64,000 nucleotides of DNA from Nymphaea colorata. Lineage: Eukaryota > Streptophyta > Magnoliopsida > Nymphaeales > Nymphaeaceae. Where the stretch lies: positions 4,154,001 to 4,218,000 of the forward strand of contig NC_045148.1 of NCBI RefSeq assembly GCF_008831285.2. The letters are read 5' to 3'. Below, one piece after another: positions 34,333 through 46,000 of this stretch. The notes beneath the pieces were generated by a model. That model saw nothing but the letters and a program-made list of their open reading frames with translations, did not search any database and was not told where the DNA came from. The position numbers and the translations under genes are program-made. How positions within the stretch are numbered: the first letter of the stretch is position 1; each line of letters opens with the position of its first letter.

Positions 34333-34635
34333 TCACATCTCCTTCGCAGTAGTATAGTAAGTAATAGTAGAAACAATTTGTGGTTGAACGTTATTCATAA
34401 TCCAAAACATAACCATGCTGTCGTCCTCTTCCAAGGTTATGTACTTCCTTGACTTGTCAATAGGCTCATCTTCTTCAATTATGTGTCTTTTTCGATGTCC
34501 TTTGACTGACAACATAAAGGACCTGGACCACAGTTCATAGTTGTGTCCATCTAATTTAACCATAGATCCATAGGAAAAGAGATTTCCAACTCCTTTATGA
34601 TCATTACCACTCTCTGATTTGTGGTTCTTAGCCAT
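34333..34635 (-). pseudogene. copia-3 gag N-terminal part
   Basis: The minus strand begins with an ATG at 34635 and reads MVKLDGHNYELWSRSFMLSV and FWIMNNVQPQIVSTITYY, the start of a copia gag (UBN2-type). The leader between this start and the PBS (34636-35318) contains repeated AGATCACGCCAGCAG-like words (35180-35315). Confidence 0.88.
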
Positions 34636-35179
34636 AATGAATCACAACAAGAAATTAAGAATGAGAATACCAAGATAAAATAATATGCAGCAACTTCACG
34701 CAGACATCAGGAACAAAACGAAGAAATGTGCACAAGCTTCTTTCACAACCCCGAACAGCAAGAAAAAAGGATAAGCCTTGCTGAAAATATTCTGCTGAAA
34801 GCACACAAGAAAAAACGAAAAACCTTACAAACAAATTCTGCCGCTGCTTCTTCTATTCCCAACCTCAACTCTCGAACAACAAGTCCACGTCTTGCGTAGA
34901 TAAGTTCTGCATATATTCTACCTCAACTCTCAAATAGCAAGTCTATGTCTTGTGTAGATAAATTCTGCATATATTCTGCTTCACCAGAACCTCTGATCAT
35001 ACCTTAAACCAGCCACAACCACACAAACATCATATCAACTTTGCTTCAATACTCTAAACAGCATCCATGAACAACACGTAAAACCTTCTCCACACACTCC
35101 ACTTGAGGATCTGATCACGTCTTCCACAAAGGCGAGATCAGGTCCTCTTCCACGCAGCAAGAAAGATGAGAGAAATTAG

Positions 35180-35318
35180 TGATCACGCCAGCAGCAGCTT
35201 GAGATGATCACGTAAGCAGCAACCTGAGAAGATACAACAAGAAAGACGAGAGAAGATCACGCCAGCAGCCTGAGAAGATCACGCTAGCAACAGCCTGAGA
35301 AGATCACGCCAGCAGTGA
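35180..35318 (-). repeat. leader repeats of copia-3
   Basis: AGATCACGCCAGCAG/CCTGAGAAGATCACG-type words recur about five times just inside the 5' LTR. They are in the untranslated leader, where packaging signals lie in retroelements; a role is not shown. Confidence 0.7.
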
Positions 35319-35329
35319 CTCTGATACCA
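35319..35329 (-). other. copia-3 primer-binding site
   Basis: The minus strand reads TGGTATCAGAG directly after the LTR, a perfect initiator methionine tRNA site. Confidence 0.92.
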
Positions 35330-35357
35330 TGTTGCGTAATGGAGAAGGGGGAGAACG

Positions 35358-35388
<31 letters not shown>

Positions 35389-35578
35389 GAGAGAGAGAGA
35401 AACGAAAAAGAGATTCCCTTCATATCGTGCTCTAATCGCTACTTAAAGAGAGATTAGGGCACAACTGTGGCTGTTACAAAAGTAAGACAACTAAAATAGT
35501 AAAAAGATAAAAGAGAACCCTAACTTTTAAATAATTAAATGACTACCACACTTAAAGCCAAACTTTCTAATTTCAACA
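35330..35578 (-). repeat. copia-3 5' LTR (249 bp)
   Basis: Plus-strand limits are TGTTGCGTAATGGAG and TTTCAACA. It aligns over its full length with 30497-30734, differing mainly in the GA tract (35359-35400) and a few substitutions. Confidence 0.93.
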
Positions 35579-35583
35579 CCGAT

Positions 35584-36271
35584 GGTTCAAGAGGAACTGG
35601 CCCCAAGTCACTTGGCAAATTTCATCGAAGGGCTACAAACTAGATTTGGTGACGAGGCTTATATGGATTTTGATATTGATCTAAAGGACCTAGTCCAAAC
35701 CGGGTCATTCCAGGATTATCAAAGTAAGTTCGAGAGTCTTTCAGCCATGGTGGACTGGACTACTAGGTCGTTGATAGACACCTATATTGGCGGCCTGAAG
35801 GAGGAAATTAAGATTGAGGTTCAACGAAAGAAATATGATGACCTTGTAGACTGTTTTGCCGAGGCAAAAATAGTTGAAGGCCGAACCAAATGTCTTGAAG
35901 CCTTGTGGAAAACAAACAGATATCATGAGCCTAGCAGGCATAAGCCAGTGTCGACGAGGAAACCTCTACCATACAAGAAGGAAGAGGCCAAGGGTTCCTA
36001 CTAAAAAAAGGTGTCAATTAAGTATGTCAACGGGCAAGATATAGAGGAGATGATTAAAAATAAGCAATGCTTCAAATGTAAAGGGCCGTGGCAAAAAGGT
36101 CACAAGTGCACGTCATTCCAATCCCTTGAACTGGTTGACGACAATGATGAAGAGGAAGGAGATGCCTTCAAATCCAAAGAAGGACCTTCTCAAACCGATG
36201 AGCCCCATCCAGAGGTCAACAATGACAAAGTAGAAGAAGGGACTTGTCATGCTTTAACCGATCCAAAGTGA
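35584..36271 (+). pseudogene. gypsy-2 gag, C-terminal part with zinc knuckle
   Basis: This continues gag after copia-3: RFGDEAYMDFDIDLKDLVQTG, SFQDYQSKFESLSAMVDWT, YIGGLKEEIKIEVQ (35640-35830), then a basic stretch and, past a TAA at 36002, the knuckle CFKCKGPWQKGHKC (36070-36111) and an acidic linker. A stop at 36269-36271 separates it from protease. Confidence 0.87.
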
Positions 36272-36280
36272 CCTAGCGCA

Positions 36281-36751
36281 ATGCGGGTCATGGGCAGAAT
36301 AGGAGGGCACAAGGTCTTAGTGCTGTTAGATTCGAGAGCCACTCACAACTTTGTGAGTGAAGAGGCAGCCCGAGCAGCTGGTTGCACCTTGGAAGAGCAG
36401 CTACCTACACCAGTTATGGTCGGAGATAGATCCAAAATAGTGTGCACCAACAAATATTCGGATGTGTCCATACTCATGCAAAAGGCACCTTTTACCGTCG
36501 ATCTTCCTGTCCTACCCATAGACGGAGTAGATGTGGTGCTAAGCATAAAGTGGCTTGAAACCCTCGGCGACATCTCATGGAACTTTAAGGACATGAGCAT
36601 GTCCTTTGCTAAGGGTGGTGACCAACTTGTCACCCTAAGAGTAGTCGAAACTAATGTGAAGCCGAAGGCAGCTCTTAAGACCTTTGAGGCACAACAGCCT
36701 TTTGGGTTGTGGCCATGGCAACCGATATACCGGCTAAGGAGGAAGAAATAG
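36281..36751 (+). pseudogene. gypsy-2 aspartic protease
   Basis: It reads [22 protein letters not shown], where the retropepsin motif is DSGATHNF; the Gly after D-S is Arg (GGA to AGA type). The C-terminal block [20 protein letters not shown] is intact. The catalytic Asp remains. The frame overlaps the RT frame and ends at 36751. Confidence 0.87.
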
Positions 36752-37361
36752 AAGAAGTTTCGGAGGAAATACAAGAGGTTTTGAACAAGTTTCCCGAACT
36801 TTTTGAAGAACCAAAAGGCATGCTTCCTCACCAAGCATATGACCATCGTATCACCTTAACTCAAGGTGCGGAGCCAGTAAATGTGTGCGTCCATACCGTT
36901 ATGGCCATGCACAAAAACTAGATATTGAGAGACTTGTGAAGGAAATGTTGGGAAGATGAATCATAAGACCCAGCTACAGCCCGTTTTCTTCACCGGTCCT
37001 TTTGGTGAAAAAGAAAGATAATACATGGCGATTTTGAGTGGACTAACGAGCCTTAAACGAGGCAACAGTGAAGGATCGCCATTCAATTCCAGTAATTGAT
37101 GAGCTCTTGGACGAGTTAGTTGGAGCATGTGTGTTCTCCAAGATTGACCTAAGGTCCTGCTATCACCAAATTAGAATGCATGAAGAGGACGTAGACAAGA
37201 CTGCCTTTTAATCTCACGGTGGATATTATGAGTTCATGGTTATGCCCTTTGGCTTAACCAACACGCTGACAACTTTCCAAAGATGTATGAACGACGTCTT
37301 TCGGCACTACGTCCGGGATTTCGTCCTAGTGTTCTTCGACATCTGCATCTATAGTTGAACT
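36709..37361 (+). pseudogene. gypsy-2 RT N-terminus and palm, disrupted
   Basis: Fragments: FPELFEEPKGMLPHQAYDHRI, then (frame change near 36890) [68 protein letters not shown]. The catalytic box reads [11 protein letters not shown] (37325-37357), one Asp short of FFDD. Several stops lie within the region. Confidence 0.85.
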
Positions 37362-38020
37362 TTGGAACAACATGCAACCCATTTGGCTATCGTCTTGAAT
37401 GTTTTAAAGAAGAATCAGCTCTTTGCCAAAAGATCGAAGTGCAGCTTTGGCCAAGAATCCATCGGGTATCTAGGACACATCGTGTTCAAAGAAGGGGTAA
37501 GAGATGACCGCAACAAGCTTCACGCCATGGACAAGTGGCCTCTTCCAAAAGATTTGAAAAGTTTGCGTGGTTTCTTAGGGCTAACCGGCTACTACTGTCA
37601 GTTTATCAAAGGCTATGGGCAAATAGCTGCCCTATTGACACAAATGACCAAGAAGGGGGCTTTCACTTGGTCGGACAGGGCTAGGACAACATTTGAAAGT
37701 TTGAAGGCAGCACTAATGTCAGCCCCAGTCCTTACTCTACCAGATTTCAATAAGACCTTCACGGTAGAGACTAATGCATGTGATGTAGGTGTAGGGGCAG
37801 TGCTTAGTCAAGAAGGCTACCCAATAGCTTACATGTCCAAAGCACTTACCAGCAGGGCTAAGCCCCTCTCGACATACGAGAAGGAACTCTTAGCCATCGT
37901 GCTTGCAGTGGAAAAATGGAGGCCTTACCTTATAGGTAGAAAATTTGTGGTCAAGACAGACCAAAATAGCTTGAAATTTATGCTCAAGCAAAGGGTGTCA
38001 ACCCTAACCCAGCAGAGATG
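37362..38020 (+). pseudogene. gypsy-2 RT connection and RNase H
   Basis: An open frame of 219 codons reads KCSFGQESIGYLGHIVFKEGV, LRGFLGLTGYYCQFIKGYG, FTVETNACDVGVGAVLSQEG (family TDASD), and YEKELLAIVLAVEKWRPYL, KTDQNSLKFMLKQR. It ends in TGA at 38019-38021 and continues in frame into the next piece. Confidence 0.88.
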
Positions 38021-38021
38021 A

Positions 38022-38410
38022 CTGGCCAAGCTTTTGGGGTATGATTTTGACATCGAATATAAACGTGGGCCTGAGAACAATGCGGCTGACGTACTCTCAA
38101 GGTTAAACGAGCAGTTGGCTAACTTCACGGTTGTAAATCCCAAGCAGTGGGAAGAAAGAGTCACGACACAGCCCGTGGAAGAGGCACGTCTAAAGCCTCA
38201 CTATGGAGAAGCAACCGAGCATGTGGAGCAAGTGCCAGACCATCTACCCCTTCCCTATTGCATTTTAAAGCACCGTCAAGTTCAAAGGGAAGGAAGACTT
38301 AGGCACGAATGGGAAGGCTCCGACCGTGGAACTTCATGGGAAGAATTCGAACAAATCACCTATGGGTTTCCTAAGAAAGGAGCTTGGGGTCAAGCTCCAT
38401 GTAAGGAGGG
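38022..38410 (+). pseudogene. gypsy-2 RNase H end fused to chromodomain-like tail, integrase lost
   Basis: The end of RNase H (LLGYDFDIEYKRGPENNAAD, VLSRLNEQLANFTVVNP) is followed, without zinc finger or DDE core, by SRLKPHYGE-like, PYCILKHRQVQREG and SDRGTSWEEFEQITYGFP, the end of a gypsy integrase. The junction lies around 38150-38190 and keeps the frame open. More than 1 kb is missing compared with gypsy-1. Confidence 0.82.
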
Positions 38411-38415
38411 TGGAT

Positions 38416-38760
38416 TTGTTGCGGACCTTCCCCCAAGCAGGCCAAAACCCTCGGCTATGGCCGAGAGCAGCCAGGCCATGGCCGCGCCACTCGGCCGAAG
38501 GCCGAGCGGGCAGCAACAATGCTGGCCGAGCATCACCAGGCAGGAAGGTGGGCAATGAGGTTAACAGTCTCAGCCAAGAATTTGTTGTGGACCTTCCCCA
38601 AGCAGGCCAAAACCCTTAGCTATGACTGAGAGCAGCCAGGCCAAGACTGCGCCACCCGATCGAAGGCAGCAGGCTGAAGGCCGAGTGAGCGGCAACAACG
38701 CTGGCCGCGCATCGTCGGCCAGGCGCACAGGCAAGAAGGCTGATAGTCTCGGCTAGGGTG
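38416..38760 (+). repeat. 166-bp tandem repeat in gypsy-2 LTR
   Basis: Copies beginning TTGTTGYGGACCTTCCCC at 38416 and 38582 share AAGCAGGCCAAAACCCT and GAGAGCAGCCAGGCCA, with about 10-15 percent differences by eye. Confidence 0.8.
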
Positions 38761-39522
38761 GTCGAGAGGTAGCAGGCAGCAGCGTTAGCGCGGCCGGGTG
38801 CCCAGGCAGAGACAGACAACGACAACAGTAAGAGCCGGGCGCAACAGTTGGAGGCAGTGGCAACAACGGCTAGCGGCGAGGTTAGGCGAGCAGAGCAGTT
38901 TGGCATCAAGGGCAGAGCTTGAGCAGTAGAAGACCGGACCCTAGTGAGCCAAGTAGAACCAAGCCCAGGTCGAGTCCAACCGAAGTCCTCCGAGATAGTT
39001 TAGGATCGAGTCCCATTAGCGTCGAGACTTTTCCAAGTCCGTCTCCGTTCGGATAGTACTTTAAGTGTGTTTGCTTTTCAAGTTGAGTCAAGTAAATTGT
39101 TTGAATCATTGTACCATCTCGGTTAGGGTTTAGAACCTGAGACGCCCTAAAACTATATATATTCAGTTGTAAGCCATTTTCAGTTATCTCCTGTTATCTT
39201 AATGAAATAAAAGTTGTTTGAGGTTCTCTCTCTTCCCCACCCGCATGGTGTGTAATCCCCCGCCGGAAAACGATGGTGTACCGAAGCTCTCCCGCCCATG
39301 GCTCTGGCCGGAGTGAAGAAAGGTAGTTCGTGACTGTGGTGGTTGCTGGAAAACCACCATTGCCGACCATCCCTACGTGCAAATACCCCGACACCAAATC
39401 ATTTCCCCTCGGTGCATTTGTCTTCAATCACGGAGGACATCTTGAGGCCGATGGAGAACTTGGGAAGGCCTGTGAGGAGACCAACTTGTGGTTCCGGTTG
39501 GTTAGTACCATAGGCGACAACA
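38417..39522 (+). repeat. gypsy-2 3' LTR, at least U3-R part
   Basis: It starts TGTTGCGGACC after a purine-rich AAGGAGGGTGG. Two copies of a 166-bp unit (38416 and 38582) open it. A TATA box is at 39154-39162 and an AATGAAATAA polyadenylation-like signal at 39201-39210, so R lies between. An end at CAACA (39518-39522) would pair with TGTTG, but LTR-like GC-rich DNA continues to 41297 and the end is not certain. Confidence 0.55.
39154..39210 (+). promoter_or_regulatory. TATA box and poly(A)-like signal of gypsy-2 LTR
   Basis: CTATATATA at 39154-39162 is followed 40 bp later by AATGAAATAA at 39201-39210, the usual close pairing of promoter and polyadenylation signal in an LTR. Confidence 0.6.
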
Positions 39523-41297
39523 TTCCAGCAGTGAAAAGTCAGGTAGGTGCCGAAACTCTTCTCGGTTCTACCCTATTTCTCACCGTAGATAGACCTTGCA
39601 TCAGTCCGCTCTAGTAGGCTGTCTTCTCCCTGAGCACATCGGGAAGGAAATAGCCGGAAAGGTGGGCTGGCGTTCGGTCTAAGCAAGTCAGCTAGCTTCG
39701 GCTCTAGTAGGTGACATTCCCCTTGTATAATCCAAGGAGAGTGTGGCTGAAAAAGTTGAGCTAAGCCTGGCTTAGTTAGTTCTTGTGTGGAAATGAAACC
39801 GAGAGGTGCACGGTCCTCGCCGATAGGCAGGCGGTGAAGATTGTAGTGCTCTCTATGCGGAACAAAGCCGAGAACTCACTCGGTGTGGCCGTAGTCCTCA
39901 ATCCAATCCGAGGGCAGCATCGGGTGTGGAGAGGAGCTGCGTGAACTCCAGCAGCCTAGCAAGGATCACCCTGACGAGATTGCAGCATTGGGCTAAGCCG
40001 TGTCCAATTCCGATCACAGACAGCGGCAAAGACAGAAGAGTCGGAATCACATGGACAGTGGCCGGAATTCCTGCCACTACTCTTTCTTCGGCGACCCATC
40101 GTGAGCCGAGGCCAGTTTCCAAACTGCCCTTGTGCAATTAATCCCATTAAGAGGCGGACCCATAGTCGAGAAGGGTAGATTAGACAATTGGCGGACGCAA
40201 TTAAGCCTAATCGCTTCACCCGGAGAGCATTAACTCTCCTGCGCATCCCTTGGGGTCCCTCGCATCACAACCCGAGGCACCCGATCCTCAAGCCCTCCAT
40301 CCTCACCGTTCCCGTCGCCACGTGTCACCATTTGAGGGCCCACACCCTTCAAGTCCCCTAGGCGCATTCAAGGTAAGTGTTAACTCACCTCCCACCACCC
40401 CCTCTCTTCGTAATCCCTCCTCACTCTTAACTCCCTCACTTAATCCTCTCAAAACCTACCCTTAGCCATTAACCCTCTCCTTAATCACCCTCGTAACCCT
40501 AGCTCAGCCTTAACTCTCACTTAACCTCCTTAACCAAGTCCTTGACCCGTGGCCTAGACCTAGCTCACCTAATTTGGACCCGAGCCCAGTCAACTCAGTC
40601 CGCACCTAGCTCACCCGATTGGGCCTAGTCAACCTAGCCCTCTTCCCTTACTCACCTCGGTGCTCGTGAACCCCTCTAGCCTACCCTAATACCTAACCCT
40701 ACTCAACCGTTAGGCCATCGAGAGTAAGAAGGCCAGGTACGTCCAGCCATCTTGCCCTCTTCCCTCTCATCCCTTACACCGAGTTCACTTCCTCGTGCTA
40801 CCTAGCTTCCCAATCTTGAAGCCGTAGCTAGCCATCCTCCCCTAGACCAGTCCGTGTCTCCCTGGCGCGATGCCAGTGCCATCTTGCCATCACTGACCAG
40901 GCGGGTCGGCATCCCTCGCCGTGAGCAGTCGTCCCTCGGCCAGGCGGGCCAACCACTTGCGGCAGCTCTCGACCAGGTGGGTCGAAGCCTCCCGGCAACA
41001 GTCGTCCTCATCAGCCAGGCGGGCCGACGCGCACTGCCTTCCCTTCCATCGGCCAGGCGGGCCGAGCTCTACCTTCCACCGTGCTGCATTGGCCGACAAG
41101 TAGCCTAGGGCTACTGGTTTTCTCTCGGTCCCTAGTGCTGACAGCCGAGTTCCTCGGCCAGGTACGTACTGAACCCCCTATAGAACGTGGGGCAGGTGTT
41201 CTTGTTTTCCAGCCCCGGTGCTTGCCAATTGCTGCTGACAGTGGTCTATCGGTGGCTCATTGCCTAGGGTCTGGCGGTGGGCGGGATAACCTCACTT
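39523..41297 (+). repeat. GC-rich retroelement DNA, probably rest of gypsy-2 LTR
   Basis: No coding domain is seen. GGCCAGGCGGGCCGA-like words recur about five times between 40890 and 41070; a related GGCCAGGCGCACAGG is at 38718. The CT-rich part 40370-40560 reads CCTTAACTC/CTCACTTAAC repeatedly. The end is placed at the 21-bp word shared with 29263. Confidence 0.4.
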
Positions 41298-42042
41298 GGT
41301 CGTGCTTCATCTTCCTTCCATTTTGTTAGCATCTGTTCTATATATGTCCAAGAATGCTCCCGAGGTAAAAAGGTTTTACTACACCCAACAATACATTAGA
41401 ATATCTGTTAAAGTCAGAGAGCAACTTATTCGGCATATTGCTCTCTAAAGCCTGGTATGCTCTTACCACTCTTAAGTTCAAAGAGATTCTCATGTACAAC
41501 GCTATTTTGGGAGAGTTGGTAACTATTTATTATGAACTGATCTGTTTCGTTTCGTGTCCTTTTCTTTTATATAGAAAAACACTATAGGGAAGTTATGCTA
41601 ATTAGATATTTTGTATGCTATATATAAACATTTAGAATATTGAACAAAAAATCTTATTTCTATAGTCACACTCTTCTTACCACCACCAACGTCAGTCGTA
41701 GTACACTAGTACTAACCCACTGTTAGGAGATTTTTTCTCACCTTGCAACATCCTACTTCCTAGATCAAAAGACGAATCCGGATTGGTTTTCAAATATTTA
41801 TTCATTTACATATGGTTTGCAGACTGAATCCTATGATCATAAATGAATGTGTACAAATTAAAGGCATTTGGTGAATATGAATTTTAGCCAGTACAGCATT
41901 TTAAAGTTAAAATCTTATAGGAATGAACCACCCTAGTTAGGAATATGTAGCTTTGAGCTGGCTTCATGACCCAGTAATCAACCTCTTTCCCTGTTGTCTT
42001 TTGTGCAAATGTGGGTTTTGATTTATTTGCTGTAATCTGAAA
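41298..42042. other. no gene recognised
   Basis: AT-rich DNA without structure I can support. Confidence 0.5.
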
Positions 42043-42043
42043 C

Positions 42044-42073
42044 AATATATATATATATATCTATATATATATA

Positions 42074-42114
<41 letters not shown>

Positions 42115-42132
42115 ATGTGTGTGTGTGTGTGT
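42044..42132. repeat. compound AT/GT microsatellite
   Basis: AT dinucleotides with interspersed CTATAT (42044-42111), then a GT run. Confidence 0.95.
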
Positions 42133-42778
42133 GGCGAATGTGGGTTTAGGACGCCCACAGGATTCTTAATTAGCGTCCGTTTTGAATCGATTAATTATGT
42201 ACTTTTAGATGATCTAGAAGATGAGGATAATTAAGCTATAAAGAATAAGCACTCCTTCATCACATAAATAGCATAACCATTGGAAGTACTTGGTCCAACC
42301 TTACTCCTTACCAGTATCAGTATGCACTGTCTGTCTGCCTCCTCTACGTCGAAGCTCTCAGCCGCCAATTTTTCGGAAGTAGGTTAATCTCTCTCTCTCT
42401 CTCCTCCCCCCCTCCGGACCTGGATTATATATTGGGCTTCCTCTTTCTTTCGCTCCGTCTCTCTAGAGTGCCACGATGAAGCTAATCCTAAAGCTTTCCC
42501 AATAAGGTTACGTAATGTAAATAAAATATTTGTAACGTTGATAAGCCTTTCACTCATCATGCATGTAGTAAAACTGAAAATACCGCGTTCTCTCTCTCTC
42601 GATATAATATATATATATATATATATATAGGTCTCTGGTACAAAAAATGATGCTATCCCAGAACTTGAGGCAATAATGCACGCAGGTCCAGGTTTTGGCA
42701 TGTAATTGAGCAACACGCCCAAGGACCAATAGCCCACGAGTGTCCACACAGAACTTGCATAAGATCGAGCAGCTTCCG

Positions 42779-42872
42779 GTCAATTGCGGAATTTATATTC
42801 TAAAGAAAGAGAGTAAAGGAGAAGGAAAGGCAAATAATCACCTAATAGAGCTGATGAATAAAAAAGGTCTGA

Positions 42873-42916
<44 letters not shown>

Positions 42917-43006
42917 GTCAATTAAGGAATTTATATTCTAAAGAAAGAGAGTAAAGGAGAAGGAAAGGGAAATAAGCAGCAAAATAGAGCAGATGAATAA
43001 AAAAGG

Positions 43007-43073
<67 letters not shown>
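42779..43073 (+). repeat. 138-bp duplication, each copy ending in an AT microsatellite
   Basis: Unit 1 (42779-42916) and unit 2 (42917-43073) start GTCAATTRMGGAATTTATA and share AAGAAAGAGAGTAAAGGAGA, ATAGAGCWGATGAATAAAAA, then an AT run (42876-42911 and 43010-43073). Confidence 0.92.
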
Positions 43074-43082
<9 letters not shown>

Positions 43083-46000
43083 GACCTTGATTCCAAAGTT
43101 CATGTTGTCCATGGACGGCTCATGAGAACCATTCGATCATCCTGATTGGATGGAGACACTGATTGGATGGCTGTGGCCGGGCAGTCTGAGCAACCATAGA
43201 TTTTCAGAGATATGAAGAGTTGCTCTATTTTGATGGTAGGCTTTTGCAGGAAATAATTGATTCACTTCGATGTCTAATAATAATGACTTTGCAAAAATAT
43301 CGCTTCAAAATTGTAGGTGGCTTCTCTGTCGTCCACAAAATTGGACTTTCTATCAATAACCACATTTCCTATAAATGATCACCTGGATTCTCGATTGGGC
43401 TCTACAATCAACACTACGAAAAGTCTTCATCTTCAACAAATTTCTGATATGACACCTTCAGAAGGGATGATACCTTGACCTTTGAAATCCGATTTCAAAC
43501 ATTTGGAAACCGTCAGCAATAACACAAAAGACCCTAACCATATGCTCTTTTTCCTGACTTGCCCTCCTAATGACGGCCCTAGAATAGAATTAAACCCAAA
43601 AGCCTTGGTTAAAATCTGACTAAACTAAAAGAAAACCACCTATAGTAACAGTAAGCTCACCCGAATAACAGACACCAATTAAACAAACAATCAACAAAAT
43701 GATCACTCAATTTGACCAAACCAGAAGACAAAATAAATTGACAACAATAACTCATGCAATAAATAGGAAACTTCCTCTTCAACTCTAGCACAATGATGAA
43801 ATGCACAAGAACTAGCCAAAGTGTTGCTAACAATGAACAAGAATCAAGGGAGACTAAACTAGTCATGGGCAACATTAGTGAAGAAAACCTGAGGCAACAA
43901 AAAAATCAGTTCCTACACTGCTAAGGTGCCAAAAATGATTCCTAGCATCTGAAATTAAAAAAAACACAAGAAAAAGATCATACACTGATTAAAATAAGCC
44001 AGATGAATGAGCAGAAACCTATGTGGACCTATGATTAATTAAAACATCACCTAAAATGAATGGAAGCAAAAAAAAACTGCATGTTGCATTTGAGAATTAG
44101 TCGCTAGATAACAAGCACCTAGGCCCACCCTTCTCCAAGTCACACAAGCTATAAACTTGTTAAAACAAATCCTAATCTATCATAAATTGATGAAAAATCA
44201 GAGATAACTATGCTGAGAAAAGTAGGAAGGAATAAAAAAATGCTAGACTCGCTCTAAATTCATGAAACATAAAAAAGGAGAAAACACTTATGTAAGGATC
44301 GAAACTTCTCACATGTTTTCTATCAGCTTGGAGTTGTTCCTGCAGTCCAGTCACTTCAAAGGATGAGGAGACAGAAGAAGGAGACCTAGATGCTTGGGAC
44401 AAGTCAACAACACGTTTGAGTGCCTGGAAAAGATCCTCAGCGTGAGGGATGTCCTCCTACCCTCGTTGTCTTCCTGCAAAAATAACAACAATGTGGTGAA
44501 AGTAGATACAAAACGATAGAGAAAACACAAAGCAAAATAATGGAGAGACAAGCAGGATGTTTTTTTAACTATTTCATGACCATTTAGACCCATTTTTATT
44601 CATTTTACAACTCTTTGACTCAAATTGGCCTAGTTCGTCCCATCCTTCTCCAATTTAGATTTTAATGACCGTAGACCCAGTAACATTTCAGTTAGTCTAA
44701 ACCTACATATTTTTACCAGTTTACCCGCCATTGTAGTCAAAGCCTTAGGAAACATGAGAGGCTATCAATTAGGGGCATTCAACCTTAATTGGTATTATTT
44801 TAAGCTCATTTTGGCTAGAGAAAGTGTGATTTCAAACTTTCCAGTTTTCAACTTGGCTTATTTTAGTTTAACCTAGCCCAATTTTGCTCGATACAACCCA
44901 TTTTCTTAGGAATGGTACATTTTTGTTCTCAATTTTGCATCCTTAGCTTAGACCAAGCTTGCCATAAAATCTTAATAATAAATCTCTTAGCCCACTCAGA
45001 GTTTAAGTCACCTAGATCTAGTTCAATCAAATTTATTTTTCATCTCGGATCACTTCACTTCACTTGGCAAATGTTTTGCATCACTTCTAACTCAACAGAG
45101 TATGACATGCAAGCCCTACCAATCTTAGGTCAAGTTCATCATACTCCATTTAGCTTAATATTAGCTTGCCACAAGCTCACAATCCCCAAATTTTATTGCT
45201 TCATTCTAGTCACTTCACTTCACTCTTAAGTGTATTTCAAAATTGTTTTAGTCGGAATCTCATTAAGTTTATATTTTTCTATGAAAAATTCATAGTCGGT
45301 TAGTCCCAATTTTATTCCGCTTGGCTTCATTAGTGAAATCCCTTCTGAAACCCTCTGAAAATCTAATTTTTTCAAATTTCTAAAATTCTTCAGTCAAATC
45401 AATGGCTTTTACAATTTGTTAGAACCATTAGAAAAGTGATTTCAAGGCAAAGCAAGTTTAATTTCCAAGGACTTGAACCAGGCTCTATATGGAGATGGAA
45501 CTCCCCTTGGTCTCCCCATCCAAAACCGCCAAGTTTATGATAGATGCAAAATGGTCATTAATTTAATATTTTACAAGTTCTCAATGTAGAAAAGTCATTT
45601 CTCAAAAAGTCGTCATATTTTGCTAAGTGCTCAATATAGGTGGGGCTCGCTCTGAGTACGCTAAACCTAGTCTCATGATCCTACTAACCTACTAGGTTTA
45701 AACCTAGTTCCATAAGCCAGTTAACCTTTTAGGTCTGAACCCACCAAAGCCGGCTGACCTAGGTTCAAATCATGATTTTGTTGACTTACTGGGTTTAAGC
45801 CCGCCATGAGCCTGCTGTCATGCTATCAGTACAAGAATTTCAATTTTTGGTAATGCATAGTTAACGTGTGTGGTGGTTAGTTTGGGTTTCCCTAACACGA
45901 AGTGCTGAACTGCGTTATAGGTTACTCCTTTGGTTTTGAGTTTTGTTAGGCAATAACCCTTATAAAACCTGTGGTCCTCCATCTCCCACGGATTTCCCAA

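Larger units (their letters stand above)
30497..35578 (-). mobile_element. complete-length Ty1/copia element (copia-3) with TSD CCGAT
   Basis: LTRs at 30497-30734 and 35330-35578 are nearly identical. The perfect duplication CCGAT lies at 30492-30496 and 35579-35583. The internal order on the minus strand is PBS, gag, protease, integrase, RT, RNase H, PPT. It is inserted in the gag of gypsy-2. LTR similarity indicates a recent insertion, yet coding is broken: the RT active-site segment is deleted, protease and integrase motifs are changed, and there is a frameshifting 59-bp duplication. Confidence 0.95.
29262..41297 (+). mobile_element. Ty3/gypsy retrotransposon (gypsy-2), interrupted by copia-3
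   Basis: From left: primer-binding site near 29449, gag in two pieces around copia-3, zinc knuckle, protease, RT, RNase H, an integrase deletion, a chromodomain-like tail and a GC-rich LTR from 38417. Outer limits are uncertain. A 21-bp word (starting GTGGGCGGGATAACC) occurs at 29263 and again at 41277, so both may belong to the same LTR, the left one largely deleted. The element is dead (stops, frameshifts, catalytic losses). Confidence 0.75.

Noticed and set aside
42384-43112. ORFs rich in IYIYIY and RERERE
   Set aside because: Translations of AT and GA microsatellites.
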